Shown here in pieces: positions 42,740 through 51,922 of a stretch of DNA of 64,000 bases (the first letter of the stretch is position 1; each line of letters begins with the position of its first letter). The notes under the pieces were generated by a model. It saw only the letters and a program-made list of their open reading frames with translations. It was not told the DNA's origin and made no database searches. The stretch is from NCBI RefSeq assembly GCF_007786445.1, contig NZ_VNJI01000031.1, positions 1 through 64,000 on the forward strand. The letters run 5' to 3'. This stretch comes from Paenibacillus cremeus (GTDB lineage Bacteria; Bacillota; Bacilli; Paenibacillales; NBRC-103111). The position numbers were made by a program, and so were the translations under genes.

Positions 42740-43612
42740 ATGAATCTGGAAACGTTATACCGCACTTATAAATCCCTGCTGCTTTCCGTCGCCTACCGGA
42801 TGCTGGGCTCCATCTCCGAGGCCGAGGATGCTGTACAGGACGTCTTTATCGCGCTGAGGGAGGTCAACCTCGAATCCCTGCTTCATCCCAAAGCTTATTT
42901 GGTCAAAATGATCACGAACCACTCCCTGAACCAGCTTAAATCCTCCAAGCGCAAAAGAGAGCTCTACGTCGGAACTTGGCTTCCAGAGCCGTTCATTACG
43001 ACTAGCGCCGAAGATCCTTCGGAGGAGTTGGTGCGCCAGGAAAGCTTTGGCTATGCGCTGCTGGTGATGCTGCAGGAGCTGACGCCGCCGGAGCGGGCGG
43101 TATTTATTTTGCGCGAATCCGTGGGCTTCACGTATGAGGAGATTGCCGAGATGCTGGCCAAAACCGAAGCCTCCTGCCGCAAGCTGTACAGCCGCGCCAA
43201 GGCGAAGCTCGATCCAGAGCGGCCACACGACGTAGAAGCGTCACCAAAGCAAGCGGAAGCGTATGTCCAAGCATTCGTGAAAGCCGTGGAAAGCGGGCAG
43301 TTTGAGCCTTTTATCAATCTGCTGATGGAAAACGCCGTGCTGTTCAGCGATGGCGGAGGCAAGGTCCGCGCGGCCATCTTTCCCATCGTGGGCAAGAAGC
43401 GCATCGTGGGCTTTATCGAGGGCATTCGCGCCAAGGGCAGCTTGATCGGCGAGTTGCGACAAGTATGGATCAGCGGCCAGCCTGGTTTATTGCTGCTGCG
43501 TGAGAGTATGCCTCCATTGGCCTTCTGCTTCCAGCTCTCCGCTGACCAAGAACACATCCAATCCGTTTATGTTTTGGCAAATCCGGAGAAATTGAGGCAC
43601 ATCCAAAATTAA
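42740..43612 (+). CDS. ECF41-type RNA polymerase sigma factor with C-terminal SnoaL-like domain
   Basis: 290 residues. Sigma region 2 (about 5-75) includes AEDAVQDVFIALREV; region 4 (about 110-160) has LTPPERAVFILRESVGFTYEEIAEML. A SnoaL-like extension (about 170-290) replaces an anti-sigma factor. All three hallmarks of group ECF41 are present: WLPEP in the linker (from Trp80), DGGGK (usually DGGGR) at about 211, and NPEKL near the end. In ECF41 proteins the extension controls activity in cis, and the usual target is the neighbouring carboxymuconolactone-decarboxylase-family gene, as found here at 43709. GGAGG lies before the ATG. Confidence 0.92.
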   Translation: MNLETLYRTYKSLLLSVAYRMLGSISEAEDAVQDVFIALREVNLESLLHPKAYLVKMITNHSLNQLKSSKRKRELYVGTWLPEPFITTSAEDPSEELVRQESFGYALLVMLQELTPPERAVFILRESVGFTYEEIAEMLAKTEASCRKLYSRAKAKLDPERPHDVEASPKQAEAYVQAFVKAVESGQFEPFINLLMENAVLFSDGGGKVRAAIFPIVGKKRIVGFIEGIRAKGSLIGELRQVWISGQPGLLLLRESMPPLAFCFQLSADQEHIQSVYVLANPEKLRHIQN

Positions 43613-43635
43613 TTTTCGAAAAAAAGCTGCTCTTG

Positions 43636-43662
43636 TGTCACAAAATCACGGCCTTCGTTGTC
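43636..43662 (+). promoter_or_regulatory. Probable ECF41-dependent promoter
   Basis: TGTCACA at 43636-43642 equals the -35 described for ECF41 targets. Sixteen bases later comes TGTC (43659-43662), one base off the CGTC -10; a CGTT lies three bases earlier. The site is about 50 bases upstream of the carboxymuconolactone-decarboxylase-family gene. Confidence 0.75.
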
Positions 43663-43708
43663 TTAGCTCATGAAAGAAAAATAAGACCTTAAACGGAGGG
43701 ATTTCACC

Positions 43709-44152
43709 ATGCAAACTAGAATCAATAATGTAGCAGTAAATCCGGAAGCTTACCAAACCATGCTGAAGCTTGAAGGCTTCATTAAAGCGTCTGGACTCGA
43801 TCCGATTTTATACGAGCTGATCAAAATCCGCGCCTCCCAAATTAACGGCTGCGCCTTCTGCCTCGACATGCATACAAAAGATATTCGCAAGATGGGCGAA
43901 TCCGAGCAGCGGGTTAACCTGATCAGCGTCTGGAGAGAAGCCCCCTTCTTTACCGATAAGGAAAAAGCCGCGCTAGAGCTGACCGAGGCCGTCACGCGCA
44001 TCGCCGATCACGGGGTGCCGCAAGCGTTGTTCGATAAGGTGAGCGAGCAATTTTCCCAGTCCGAAATCGTTACTTTGATTATGGCCATCAACACCATCAA
44101 CAGCTGGAACCGCCTCGCCATTACAGCCGGTATGTTCCCGGGCTGCATGTAA
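43709..44152 (+). CDS. Carboxymuconolactone decarboxylase/AhpD-family protein
   Basis: 147 residues, alpha-helical. The redox motif is Cys48-Ala-Phe-Cys51 with His55 (GCAFCLDMHTKD), as in AhpD-type peroxidase partners. The C-terminal NTINSWNRLAITAG is typical of the family. Members with this CxxC motif are usually thiol-based peroxidases or reductases and not true decarboxylases. ACGGAGGG precedes the ATG. The ECF41-type promoter and adjacent sigma gene suggest it belongs to an ECF41 stress response. Confidence 0.9.
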   Translation: MQTRINNVAVNPEAYQTMLKLEGFIKASGLDPILYELIKIRASQINGCAFCLDMHTKDIRKMGESEQRVNLISVWREAPFFTDKEKAALELTEAVTRIADHGVPQALFDKVSEQFSQSEIVTLIMAINTINSWNRLAITAGMFPGCM

Positions 44153-44177
44153 CTTTAAAGCTCATATGAAATCAAGA

Positions 44178-44214
44178 GCAGTCCGTCTCTTTCGGGAGAA
44201 CGGGCTGTTTTTTT
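44178..44214 (+). terminator. Terminator of the CMD-family gene
   Basis: CAGTCCGT-CTC and GAG-A-ACGGGCTG arms around TTTCGG, followed by seven T. Confidence 0.85.
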
Positions 44215-44239
44215 CTTTCTACAAAGGGAAATTTAGGTA

Positions 44240-44268
44240 TTGACGAAACCGCTTTCATGAAGCAATAT
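44240..44268 (+). promoter_or_regulatory. Probable promoter of the DUF3311/symporter operon
   Basis: TTGACG (44240-44245), 17-base spacer, CAATAT (44263-44268), 43 bases before the first start codon. Sigma-A type by sequence. Confidence 0.5.
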
Positions 44269-44311
44269 TTTGTTAGGCTCACACACTTTTGAAAGGAGCG
44301 TGACATGAACC

Positions 44312-44521
44312 ATGCCCAATCCATCGACGGAAAAAAAGGCCGGCCGCGGGTGGTATCTTCTCCTGATCCTCCCCTTCCTCGCTATGCTGTGGCCTGCATC
44401 CTACTCGACTGCCGAGCCCACCTTGATCGGGATGCCGTTCTTTTACTGGTATCAGATGCTGTGGGTTATTATCAGCGCCTTATTAACGGTTGTCGTATAT
44501 TTCGCTACGAAGCGAAAATAA
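44312..44521 (+). CDS. DUF3311 small membrane protein
   Basis: 69 residues with two membrane helices (about 14-28 and 44-63). It contains the family pattern LLILPFLAMLWPASYSTAEPTLIGMPFFYWYQMLW. It precedes the symporter gene by 18 bases, as B. subtilis yhjC precedes yhjB, and is probably a small subunit or stability partner. AAAGGAG is somewhat far from this ATG (14 bases). A better-spaced ATG at 44305 opens a different frame that has no family similarity. Confidence 0.8.
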   Translation: MPNPSTEKKAGRGWYLLLILPFLAMLWPASYSTAEPTLIGMPFFYWYQMLWVIISALLTVVVYFATKRK

Positions 44522-44539
44522 GAAGGAGAAGAAGTCACT

Positions 44540-46099
44540 ATGAACATTAACTGGACTGCCTTTATCGTGTTCTTACTGTTCTTTCTGTTCGTAACAGTGC
44601 TCGGCTTTTATTCCTCCCGCTGGCGTAAAGGGAATCTGGACCTGCTCGATGAATGGGGCTTGGGCGGCAGACGGTTCGGAACGATCATCACGTGGTTTTT
44701 GCTCGGAGGCGATTTGTATACGGCCTATACGTTTATCGCGGTTCCAGCCTCAATGTACGGAAAGGGCGCCATCGGATTTTTCGCGGTTCCCTATACGATT
44801 CTAATCTATCCGCTCGTCTTTATCGTGATGCCGCGCCTGTGGTCTGTGGCCAAGAAGCACGGCTATATTACCGCCGCTGACTTCGTTCGTGGACGGTTTG
44901 AAAGCGATACGCTCGCTTTGACGGTCGCCATCACAGGGATTTTGGCCACCATGCCATACATAGCGCTTCAACTCGTAGGGATGCAAGCGGTTCTCGATGC
45001 CATGGGCTTCACCGGAACTGGATTCATGCATGACCTGCCGCTCATCATCGCCTTCCTCGTCCTCGCGCTGTACACCTTCAACAGCGGACTTCGGGCGCCT
45101 GCGGCTATTGCCATCGTCAAGGACTTGATGATCTATATCACCGTGATTGCCGCTGTGATTTACATCCCGTACAAGCTCGGCGGGTTCGGTCCGATCTTTG
45201 ACGCCGCCGCTGCGAAGCATAAAGCCGCTGTGCTGTTAGGACCCAAAACGTATGCGCCTTATGCGACACTTGCCCTTGGCTCTGCACTGGCGCTGTTCCT
45301 GTATCCGCATTCCTTGATTGGGATTTTCAGCTCCAGCAGCCGCAATGTCATTAAGCGGAACTCCGCTCTGCTGCCGGCGTACTCCTTCGTCCTTGGCATC
45401 ATTGCCCTGCTCGGCTTCATGGCGATTGCCGCGGGCATCACGACGAAAGACGGGAACGCCGCCATTCCAGAGTTGTTCCTGCGCATGTTCCCGGATTGGT
45501 TCTCGGGCTTTGCCTTTGCCGCCATCGGCGTAGGGGCTCTCGTTCCCGCGGCCATCATGTCCATCGCTGCAGCCAACCTGTTCTCCCGCAGCATTTATAA
45601 AGTATACTTCAATAAGCAAGCCACAGAAAAGCAAGAGTCCAGTGCGGCCAAGTGGGTTTCGCTGGTGGTGAAGATCGGCGCGCTGCTGTTCATTTTCTTA
45701 ATGAATACGCAGGATGCCATCAACCTTCAGCTGCTCGGGGGCATCTGGATTCTGCAGACGCTGCCTGCCATCATTGTCGGCCTCTACACCAAGTGGCTGA
45801 ACCGCTGGGCGATGGTGCTCGGCTGGCTGGTCGGCATGGTGTACGGCACCTATATGGCCGCCTCCACCGGCTACGGCAACCAGTTCAAGCTGCCATTCGG
45901 CCTCTCCGGCGATACGACGGTTTATTCCGGACTGTACGCCCTCGTGTTGAACTTCATTGTGGCCATTGTCTTGACCTTCATCTTCCGCGCATTGGGCGTC
46001 AGCAACGGGAAGGATGAAACGGTGTCCGAGGATTATCATTTTGACATTCCGGAGGATCAGCCGGTGTCCAACAACATCGGTCACGGCCGTCACGTATAA
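44540..46099 (+). CDS. Sodium:solute symporter, monocarboxylate-permease-like
   Basis: 519 residues, about 13 membrane helices, SSS family. It has DEWGLGGRRFGTIITWFLLGGDLYTAYTFIAVPASMYGKGA and the signature region GALVPAAIMSIAAANLFSRSIYK. It resembles MctP-type carriers for lactate, pyruvate, acetate or alanine; the precise substrate is unknown. GAAGGAGAAG precedes the ATG. It is the second gene of a two-gene operon that ends at the terminator at 46107. Confidence 0.9.
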   Translation: MNINWTAFIVFLLFFLFVTVLGFYSSRWRKGNLDLLDEWGLGGRRFGTIITWFLLGGDLYTAYTFIAVPASMYGKGAIGFFAVPYTILIYPLVFIVMPRLWSVAKKHGYITAADFVRGRFESDTLALTVAITGILATMPYIALQLVGMQAVLDAMGFTGTGFMHDLPLIIAFLVLALYTFNSGLRAPAAIAIVKDLMIYITVIAAVIYIPYKLGGFGPIFDAAAAKHKAAVLLGPKTYAPYATLALGSALALFLYPHSLIGIFSSSSRNVIKRNSALLPAYSFVLGIIALLGFMAIAAGITTKDGNAAIPELFLRMFPDWFSGFAFAAIGVGALVPAAIMSIAAANLFSRSIYKVYFNKQATEKQESSAAKWVSLVVKIGALLFIFLMNTQDAINLQLLGGIWILQTLPAIIVGLYTKWLNRWAMVLGWLVGMVYGTYMAASTGYGNQFKLPFGLSGDTTVYSGLYALVLNFIVAIVLTFIFRALGVSNGKDETVSEDYHFDIPEDQPVSNNIGHGRHV

Positions 46100-46106
46100 A
46101 GCAAAT

Positions 46107-46146
46107 AGCGGAGTCCGCAGCAGATTGCGGCTCCGCTTTCTTTTTG
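46107..46146 (+). terminator. Terminator of the symporter operon
   Basis: AGCGGAG and CTCCGCT outer stem with an inner CCGCA/TGCGG stem, then TTCTTTTT, eight bases after the stop. Confidence 0.85.
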
Positions 46147-46213
46147 AGTGCTTTAGCCCTGAAAATGTGTGACCAAAGGAGGGATGGGTACGGGATTCCA
46201 GTCTCTGCAGCTC

Positions 46214-46233
46214 TAAGCAACTATAGTTGCTTA
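46214..46233. repeat. 20-bp perfect palindrome centred on a stop codon
   Basis: TAAGCAACTATAGTTGCTTA is its own reverse complement. The TAG stop of the 1818-residue lyase gene lies at its centre (46221-46223). No T-run follows, so it is not an ordinary terminator. Confidence 0.85.
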
Positions 46234-49200
46234 ACCTTAAACTCTACGGTGCCTGTCTCGACATGATACTTAACGTCCTTCACTTCTTCCAGCTTACCAT
46301 CATCTGTACGGTAGTAAATAACGATCTTCTTCGGATTCTCCCCAGGCTTCAGCGCGTAAGGCACTTCCACCTTCAAGTCGTTGCCGTCGAGCTTCGTTAG
46401 GTTCGTGCCATCGACGTTCAGCTTGAACTCATACACCGTGCTCGCGCTGTTCGGCTCTTTGGCAACAGAAAGCTCCAGCACCGCCGTCGAAGACAGGTCT
46501 TTGCTTTTCTTTAACAGATCCGGGTTCATCGACACTTTGGCAAAAGCGCTATCCGCGAAGATTTCTTTGATTTTTTTATCATCCGCGTACTGTACCTGCT
46601 GGGCGGGCAGCCGCACATCCAGCTTCGCCGCTCCATCGGTATGCAGCACTTGGAGGTTCACCGTCCGATCCGCCGCATGATCGATGGCGGAGTGCAGCTC
46701 GCCCGCTGGAATCACGGCAGAGGCTACGCCGCTAATGATGGGCGCCACCACGGTTACGGTAGATTCTGCCGGTGTCGACAGTTCCGCTGGGGTCACGGTC
46801 ACGCTAGTCGATACCATCGCCTCCGCCCCCATGCCGTCTGCGACTTTAAGGCTCATCGGGTACTCGCCCGGTGCAAGCGGAAGCCAATGAAGCGTTCCTG
46901 TTGCCGCATCCAGCGTGGCATCCGCCGGCAAATCCATTCCGCTGTACTCCAAAGCATCCCCATCCGCATCCACCGCATGAACCGTGAACGACACCTCCTG
47001 CCCCAGCTGCACTTGAACGGCTGGAATCGCATCCAGAACTGGAGCCTGATTCGCCGGTTTGTCCTGCAGCGACACCATGACATAGCCATTGTTCGATGTA
47101 AATGGTACCGAGATCCCGTCCATCATGACTGAAGTCACATTCGGCGCATAGACGATCACCGTTGCGTTCTGCACGCTCCTCAATGGCTCGTAGCCGATAG
47201 TTAAGGTTCCACCAGATACTGTTGTAGCAACTGACCCGACAAATGCGGGGTTCAGGTTATGCCCTTTGACGAACAGGTAGCTGACTTTTCCACTTTCCGC
47301 CACCGAATTATGGTATATATAATCGCTGAAGCCGTTGGTCAAGCCCACCATGAAGCTGCTGTCATCCAACCGCGTCACACCGGCGATCTTACTGCTGCCG
47401 TTGACCGGCTCGAGGATGGAGACGAACGAAACGCCCAAGCCATTGACACGGTTAATGACTGTATCATAGTACGTGTCAATCTGGGTGGCCGGACCCGGCA
47501 GCTCGCCAACAATCACATTGGAGGCGGCATTGTTCAGCCCGATGACGCGGAGCCCGGTGCCCTGATCGTTCGTCCAGGTCCCGCTCCACACCCCATCCTG
47601 CTGCCCTTGCCGTGTATTACGCAAATATTGATACCCGTTCGCTGTCCCAATCGAACTAGGAGCCACGCTGCTCATCGTCATATCGGTTTGGAAGCTGCCC
47701 AATCCATGCAGCATCCAATCGTATTGATGCACACCTGTGGTTGAGCTTACATTGAAGAAGTCGACCGCATAATCGTTCGTCAACGCCAGCGTACGTTCAT
47801 ATTGATTCACGCCATTGTAGACGTGATTCGCCGTGTTCGTGCTGATCGCCAGACGTTTGGAGTCCAGGAACATCGTCGTCGGATCGTAGCTTTCGTTCTC
47901 GCCCACTTTGTAAATCGCCTGATCCTGACCATCCACCAGCACGGTGTTATGGCTGAATGTCTTTTTGTAATACTCGTTGTAGAGCGAGATGCCGTACGTC
48001 GCCGTGCTGCCGAAGTCCGGTGCCAAGCGCGTACCTTGCCCATAAAAATCCAGATTCAGCTTGTCAAAATGTCCATGCGACTCCCCATGCATCCCGTAAT
48101 CTACAAGGGCGTACATTTCATCCTGTCCCGTGCCGGATCGGAGTACCGCATGCCCGATGCCTTCAAAATTTTTGCTCCCCAGCTGTAAAGGTGGGGCCGG
48201 CGTAATCTCATTCGGTCCGTAAAAGACCGCCTGCTCCCCGATATACGAATCCACATTGCTGTCACTCGGATCCAGCTTGCCGCCGCGAATCTGGTGATGG
48301 TCGTTGTAAATCATGCTCAGCAGCGACTCATACTCCGGAAGATGCGCGTAGCCAGGATCGTAATTCTTATAATGCGCATACACGCCTTCATAATCGACCG
48401 GCGGCACATGCTTCTCGTCACCGACCAGCGATGATGGATAGCCTCCAGAGTCGTTGTTGTTACTGACGCCCAGATCCGGATACACATAGCCGAGCGTAAC
48501 CTCGAACATCTTTTTGAAACTCGGGTTGGCGTACATATCCCGCTCCGGATGGGCTGAACTCAGCACATGACTGAGCGCCTCGGCCTGCATGAATAGGGCG
48601 CCTTGAACATAGAAGTGATAGCCGATCGCCCCTTCCAGCCAGAAGCCGTCGGATAGCACACTGTTCTGCATTTGGTAGAGGAAGCCGCTTTTTCCGTTAA
48701 TCGAGACGTCCATGAGCGAGTTATCGCTGAGCAGCACACCAATGATGCCGATGGCCGCATTGTGCCACGTTTGGAAGTTCGAGGTGCCGTTATCCACTTG
48801 CTTCAGCGTTTCGGCGGACGGCTTGAACAGGTTCATTTCGATCTCGAACTGGTCGTCGGTTGTGAACAGGCCGCTTTTCACCGTTAAATCGTAGGCTTGC
48901 GCGAGCTTAATGATCTGTACCGCTTCGTCCAGCGATTGCCAATACAGTCGACCGTTACGCGATTGCAGCGGATAGCTCGGATAGTACTTGGCGTAAGCCA
49001 GCAAAATTTCTCTCGTCTTCTGCGCATACCGCGGATCATCCGTCAAGGCATACGCTACGGCTAGCGCCTTGGCTGCATCGATATTTTTGCGGTGTGTGGT
49101 GGATCGCCATGCAAAATCGTAGTCGCCGCCGCTGTACACTTTTCCGTCATCCGGGCAAATGTGGTTGTGCGGTTCATTGTAGTCATAGATGAGCGGTGTA

Positions 49201-51677
49201 TCCCCGCAGTAGTACCAAATCGAGTGCCCTCCCGGCCGATCGGGATAATAAATGGCGGTATTTAGCCAAATATCGGCCTTGGTCTTCACGGCGGTCAAAT
49301 AATCCTTCGCCCACGCGTACTGGCTCACCTTAGCTTTCGCCTGCGCAAGCTGGTCACTCGTGACCATCGTATTCGGATGCCCCCCAGCCGTAGACGCCCA
49401 AGCCACCACGTTCGACTGCAGCTTCACGGAAATCTCACTGCCATCGGTATTCGAAGTGACCTTCAGCACGCCGACCTTCGTCTCATACACAGCCGCCGTA
49501 CTCGGGACCTTCACATGCACATCGACTTGCAGCTCGCCGCCAGGAGCAACCTGCTCCGTTGTACTAGGGAAGGAAACCGTGTAAGAGCTGTCGAAGCTGG
49601 TCAGCCCCGGATTCAGAGCCAGCTGATACGAGGTCGGGGCATTCGATTTATTCGTGAGCGTAAACGTATAATCCAGATCCATGTCCGGCTTGGCATTGCG
49701 GATGATGCTGTCGGTCGATACGTCGATAACCTTTTTCGTTAACACCATATCGTCAAAATACATCTCGAGCGACGTGTCCAGCGGCGGATCGTTCGCATAC
49801 CAGCGGGGATGAATGATCAGACGGCGGTATTCGGCAAACGTGGTGCGAGACGTAGACTTGGTAAATTTGGAGAGTGGAATGGTAATCTTTTTCCAGCCAA
49901 CCCAATCTACTTTATACGGTGCGATAAAATAATCATAACCCGACGCTGTATTGTTATCGCAGTCGATGATGATGTAGATATTGTTTCCGGTCGCTTTGCC
50001 CGAGTACGCCCATACCTCCAGCTGGTCGTACTGACTCCAGTCGGCGGTAATGTCGTTGACGTTCATTGCAGACGCCGGATTGCTCCATTTGGCTGAATTG
50101 ACGCCTTCTTTCACATGGATCGTATCAAGCACTCGATTGGTCCAGCCGGCGAACGTCTCCGAATTGGTAATGGCCGGCCGACTGTCGGAAATGATAGAGT
50201 AGTAAAATGTAGACTCCGCGCTCTCTTCCCCGTTTTTGACGGCCTTGGCAATCATCTGTGTGCTTCCTTTTACGGTAATCGGCCCGGTGTACGGGATAAA
50301 TTCGGTATCCACACCGTCGATCTTATAGTAGACAGCCGCCTGCACCGTCGAAGAACTCAGCGCAACCTGAATGTTCGACGGATACTGCTTGGAGGGATGA
50401 TCGGCCATCACGGGCGCCACGCCCGCTACAGGAGCTTCGACCGTCTGTGTGACCACCGCTTGCGAATAGCCCGCCGCATTCACACGGACATCGTAGGCTT
50501 TCGCCGTACTGAACAAGCTGCTATCCAAATAGATACCACCTGGTGCAACAAGGTACGTTGAACCAGTGACCGTAGCTCCATCTACCGTGATGCCGGTGAT
50601 CGACGAACGCCAAGCGGGATCATCAGCAAAAGTCAGATCCACCGAAGCTCCGAGCGTATTATTCGTCGTGTCCGGTGTCAACACGGGAGCGGCTTTAAGC
50701 GCCTGATTCACGACTACTTGATCGACTCGCGCGTTGAAGTACCCGTTCGCTGAAACGACGATTTTGTACGTTTTTGCAGTAGGGAAGGCTGTGGACGCAA
50801 TCCTGATTATCCCGTCTGAGATACTGTAAGCGCTTGAACTGAGCGCCGTGCCGTCTACCGTAATGCCTGTAATGCTGCTCTGCCATAACGGATCAGCCGA
50901 GAAAGTGAGGTCCATCGGGCTTTGTACCGTATTGCCGTCCATATCTGCTGCTAGCACCGGAGTCGCTCCGACCACTTCGCGCGCCGACACGTTATCGATG
51001 TAGAACGTAGACACGTTCGAGCTCCCGGTTGAAAACTGAATCGTATCCAGCGCCGTCGTATTCGTAAATGCCGCCTGGGACACGACAAGCGCTCCGTTCA
51101 CGTAAATATCGTACGTTTTCGCCGCCGCATCGGCTTCCAGCCGCAGCTTGTACCAAGCGTTTGTTGGCAGCGTAACCCCTGGCGCGGTCGTTTGCAGGCT
51201 GGTGCCGTACTTTAGAGCAGAGCTGTTTAGTGAGTTGCGGATGAGTTGCGCGCCAGTATTATCAAGGAGATTCATCTCCACAATCGCAGAAGCAGCGGAT
51301 GAGGTGCTGTATATGCTCGCTTCGGCGACGACCTTGCTGATCGTGGACGGATTCGTGGTGAATCGCTTCTTGACTCGAACGTACTGGTTATTGATGCCGT
51401 CAACGAGCGATAAACTGTTCGATGGGCTTACCTGCTGGGCGTTCGAGATGAGCGCATTCAGCGTCGGACCGGCCGTGGCCCCCGTCCCTCCCACCGTTAC
51501 CGTATAGTCGGCCAATTGGCCGCTCACCGGAGCACTTCCACTAGCCAGACTGTCAAAATTGTCGTTAATCGGGGCAGGCGTGTACGCAGCGTACACTTCC
51601 CTCCCCTGCGGCACATAAGATGCGAGCAGAGCACATGAGATCGAGACGGCGAGCAGCTTGGAGCGCAGCTTAATCAA
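46221..51677 (-). CDS. Large secreted heparinase II/III-like polysaccharide lyase
   Basis: 1818 residues. The start is TTG behind a perfect AAGGAGGT. Domains in order: signal peptide (1-31); a LamG-like jelly roll (about 38-235); two DUF1533-like repeats (about 240-415, each with ITVDGT...YSI); a chitobiase-type Fn3 (about 420-500); a carbohydrate-binding beta-sandwich (about 505-660); an Ig-like segment; an alpha/alpha toroid (about 770-1110) with NFQTWHNAAIG and GYHFYVQGA; a heparinase II/III beta-domain (about 1170-1540) with HGESHGHFDKLNLDFYG; a cadherin-like module (about 1560-1660); and a C-terminal domain ending FKVKQL. It should cleave uronic-acid polysaccharides outside the cell. In related Paenibacillus surface proteins this type of C-terminal domain is normally followed by SLH repeats. 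Here none follows, so it may be released. Confidence 0.88.
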   Translation of the reverse strand: MIKLRSKLLAVSISCALLASYVPQGREVYAAYTPAPINDNFDSLASGSAPVSGQLADYTVTVGGTGATAGPTLNALISNAQQVSPSNSLSLVDGINNQYVRVKKRFTTNPSTISKVVAEASIYSTSSAASAIVEMNLLDNTGAQLIRNSLNSSALKYGTSLQTTAPGVTLPTNAWYKLRLEADAAAKTYDIYVNGALVVSQAAFTNTTALDTIQFSTGSSNVSTFYIDNVSAREVVGATPVLAADMDGNTVQSPMDLTFSADPLWQSSITGITVDGTALSSSAYSISDGIIRIASTAFPTAKTYKIVVSANGYFNARVDQVVVNQALKAAPVLTPDTTNNTLGASVDLTFADDPAWRSSITGITVDGATVTGSTYLVAPGGIYLDSSLFSTAKAYDVRVNAAGYSQAVVTQTVEAPVAGVAPVMADHPSKQYPSNIQVALSSSTVQAAVYYKIDGVDTEFIPYTGPITVKGSTQMIAKAVKNGEESAESTFYYSIISDSRPAITNSETFAGWTNRVLDTIHVKEGVNSAKWSNPASAMNVNDITADWSQYDQLEVWAYSGKATGNNIYIIIDCDNNTASGYDYFIAPYKVDWVGWKKITIPLSKFTKSTSRTTFAEYRRLIIHPRWYANDPPLDTSLEMYFDDMVLTKKVIDVSTDSIIRNAKPDMDLDYTFTLTNKSNAPTSYQLALNPGLTSFDSSYTVSFPSTTEQVAPGGELQVDVHVKVPSTAAVYETKVGVLKVTSNTDGSEISVKLQSNVVAWASTAGGHPNTMVTSDQLAQAKAKVSQYAWAKDYLTAVKTKADIWLNTAIYYPDRPGGHSIWYYCGDTPLIYDYNEPHNHICPDDGKVYSGGDYDFAWRSTTHRKNIDAAKALAVAYALTDDPRYAQKTREILLAYAKYYPSYPLQSRNGRLYWQSLDEAVQIIKLAQAYDLTVKSGLFTTDDQFEIEMNLFKPSAETLKQVDNGTSNFQTWHNAAIGIIGVLLSDNSLMDVSINGKSGFLYQMQNSVLSDGFWLEGAIGYHFYVQGALFMQAEALSHVLSSAHPERDMYANPSFKKMFEVTLGYVYPDLGVSNNNDSGGYPSSLVGDEKHVPPVDYEGVYAHYKNYDPGYAHLPEYESLLSMIYNDHHQIRGGKLDPSDSNVDSYIGEQAVFYGPNEITPAPPLQLGSKNFEGIGHAVLRSGTGQDEMYALVDYGMHGESHGHFDKLNLDFYGQGTRLAPDFGSTATYGISLYNEYYKKTFSHNTVLVDGQDQAIYKVGENESYDPTTMFLDSKRLAISTNTANHVYNGVNQYERTLALTNDYAVDFFNVSSTTGVHQYDWMLHGLGSFQTDMTMSSVAPSSIGTANGYQYLRNTRQGQQDGVWSGTWTNDQGTGLRVIGLNNAASNVIVGELPGPATQIDTYYDTVINRVNGLGVSFVSILEPVNGSSKIAGVTRLDDSSFMVGLTNGFSDYIYHNSVAESGKVSYLFVKGHNLNPAFVGSVATTVSGGTLTIGYEPLRSVQNATVIVYAPNVTSVMMDGISVPFTSNNGYVMVSLQDKPANQAPVLDAIPAVQVQLGQEVSFTVHAVDADGDALEYSGMDLPADATLDAATGTLHWLPLAPGEYPMSLKVADGMGAEAMVSTSVTVTPAELSTPAESTVTVVAPIISGVASAVIPAGELHSAIDHAADRTVNLQVLHTDGAAKLDVRLPAQQVQYADDKKIKEIFADSAFAKVSMNPDLLKKSKDLSSTAVLELSVAKEPNSASTVYEFKLNVDGTNLTKLDGNDLKVEVPYALKPGENPKKIVIYYRTDDGKLEEVKDVKYHVETGTVEFKVKQL

Positions 51678-51882
51678 CTTGAAACCTCCTTCGTGAATGT
51701 AGTGGTACGATAGCTACTGCCCCTATCCTAATCCAAACCATTCCGCCCAGAAATGCCCAGCTTGATGGAAACTACCTAATTTTATGCAAGTGATAAAAAT
51801 GATAACTCGCCATAGAACTGCATATTGACAATCCACTCGCCAAATCGCCATCCGGCCAAAAGTAGTTTATGTGGTAAACAAA

Positions 51883-51907
51883 ATAAAGACAGCCGCATAA
51901 CGGCTGC
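51883..51907 (-). terminator. Terminator of the DUF3105 gene
   Basis: GCAGCCG-ttatg-CGGCTGT on the minus strand, followed by CTTTATTTT, 15 bases after the stop. Confidence 0.75.
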
Positions 51908-51922
51908 CCTTCGCATTTCGCA

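Noticed and set aside
44305..44550. 81-codon frame with better ribosome-site spacing than the DUF3311 frame
   Set aside because: It has no membrane pattern or family similarity, whereas the 69-residue frame matches DUF3311 and its operon position.
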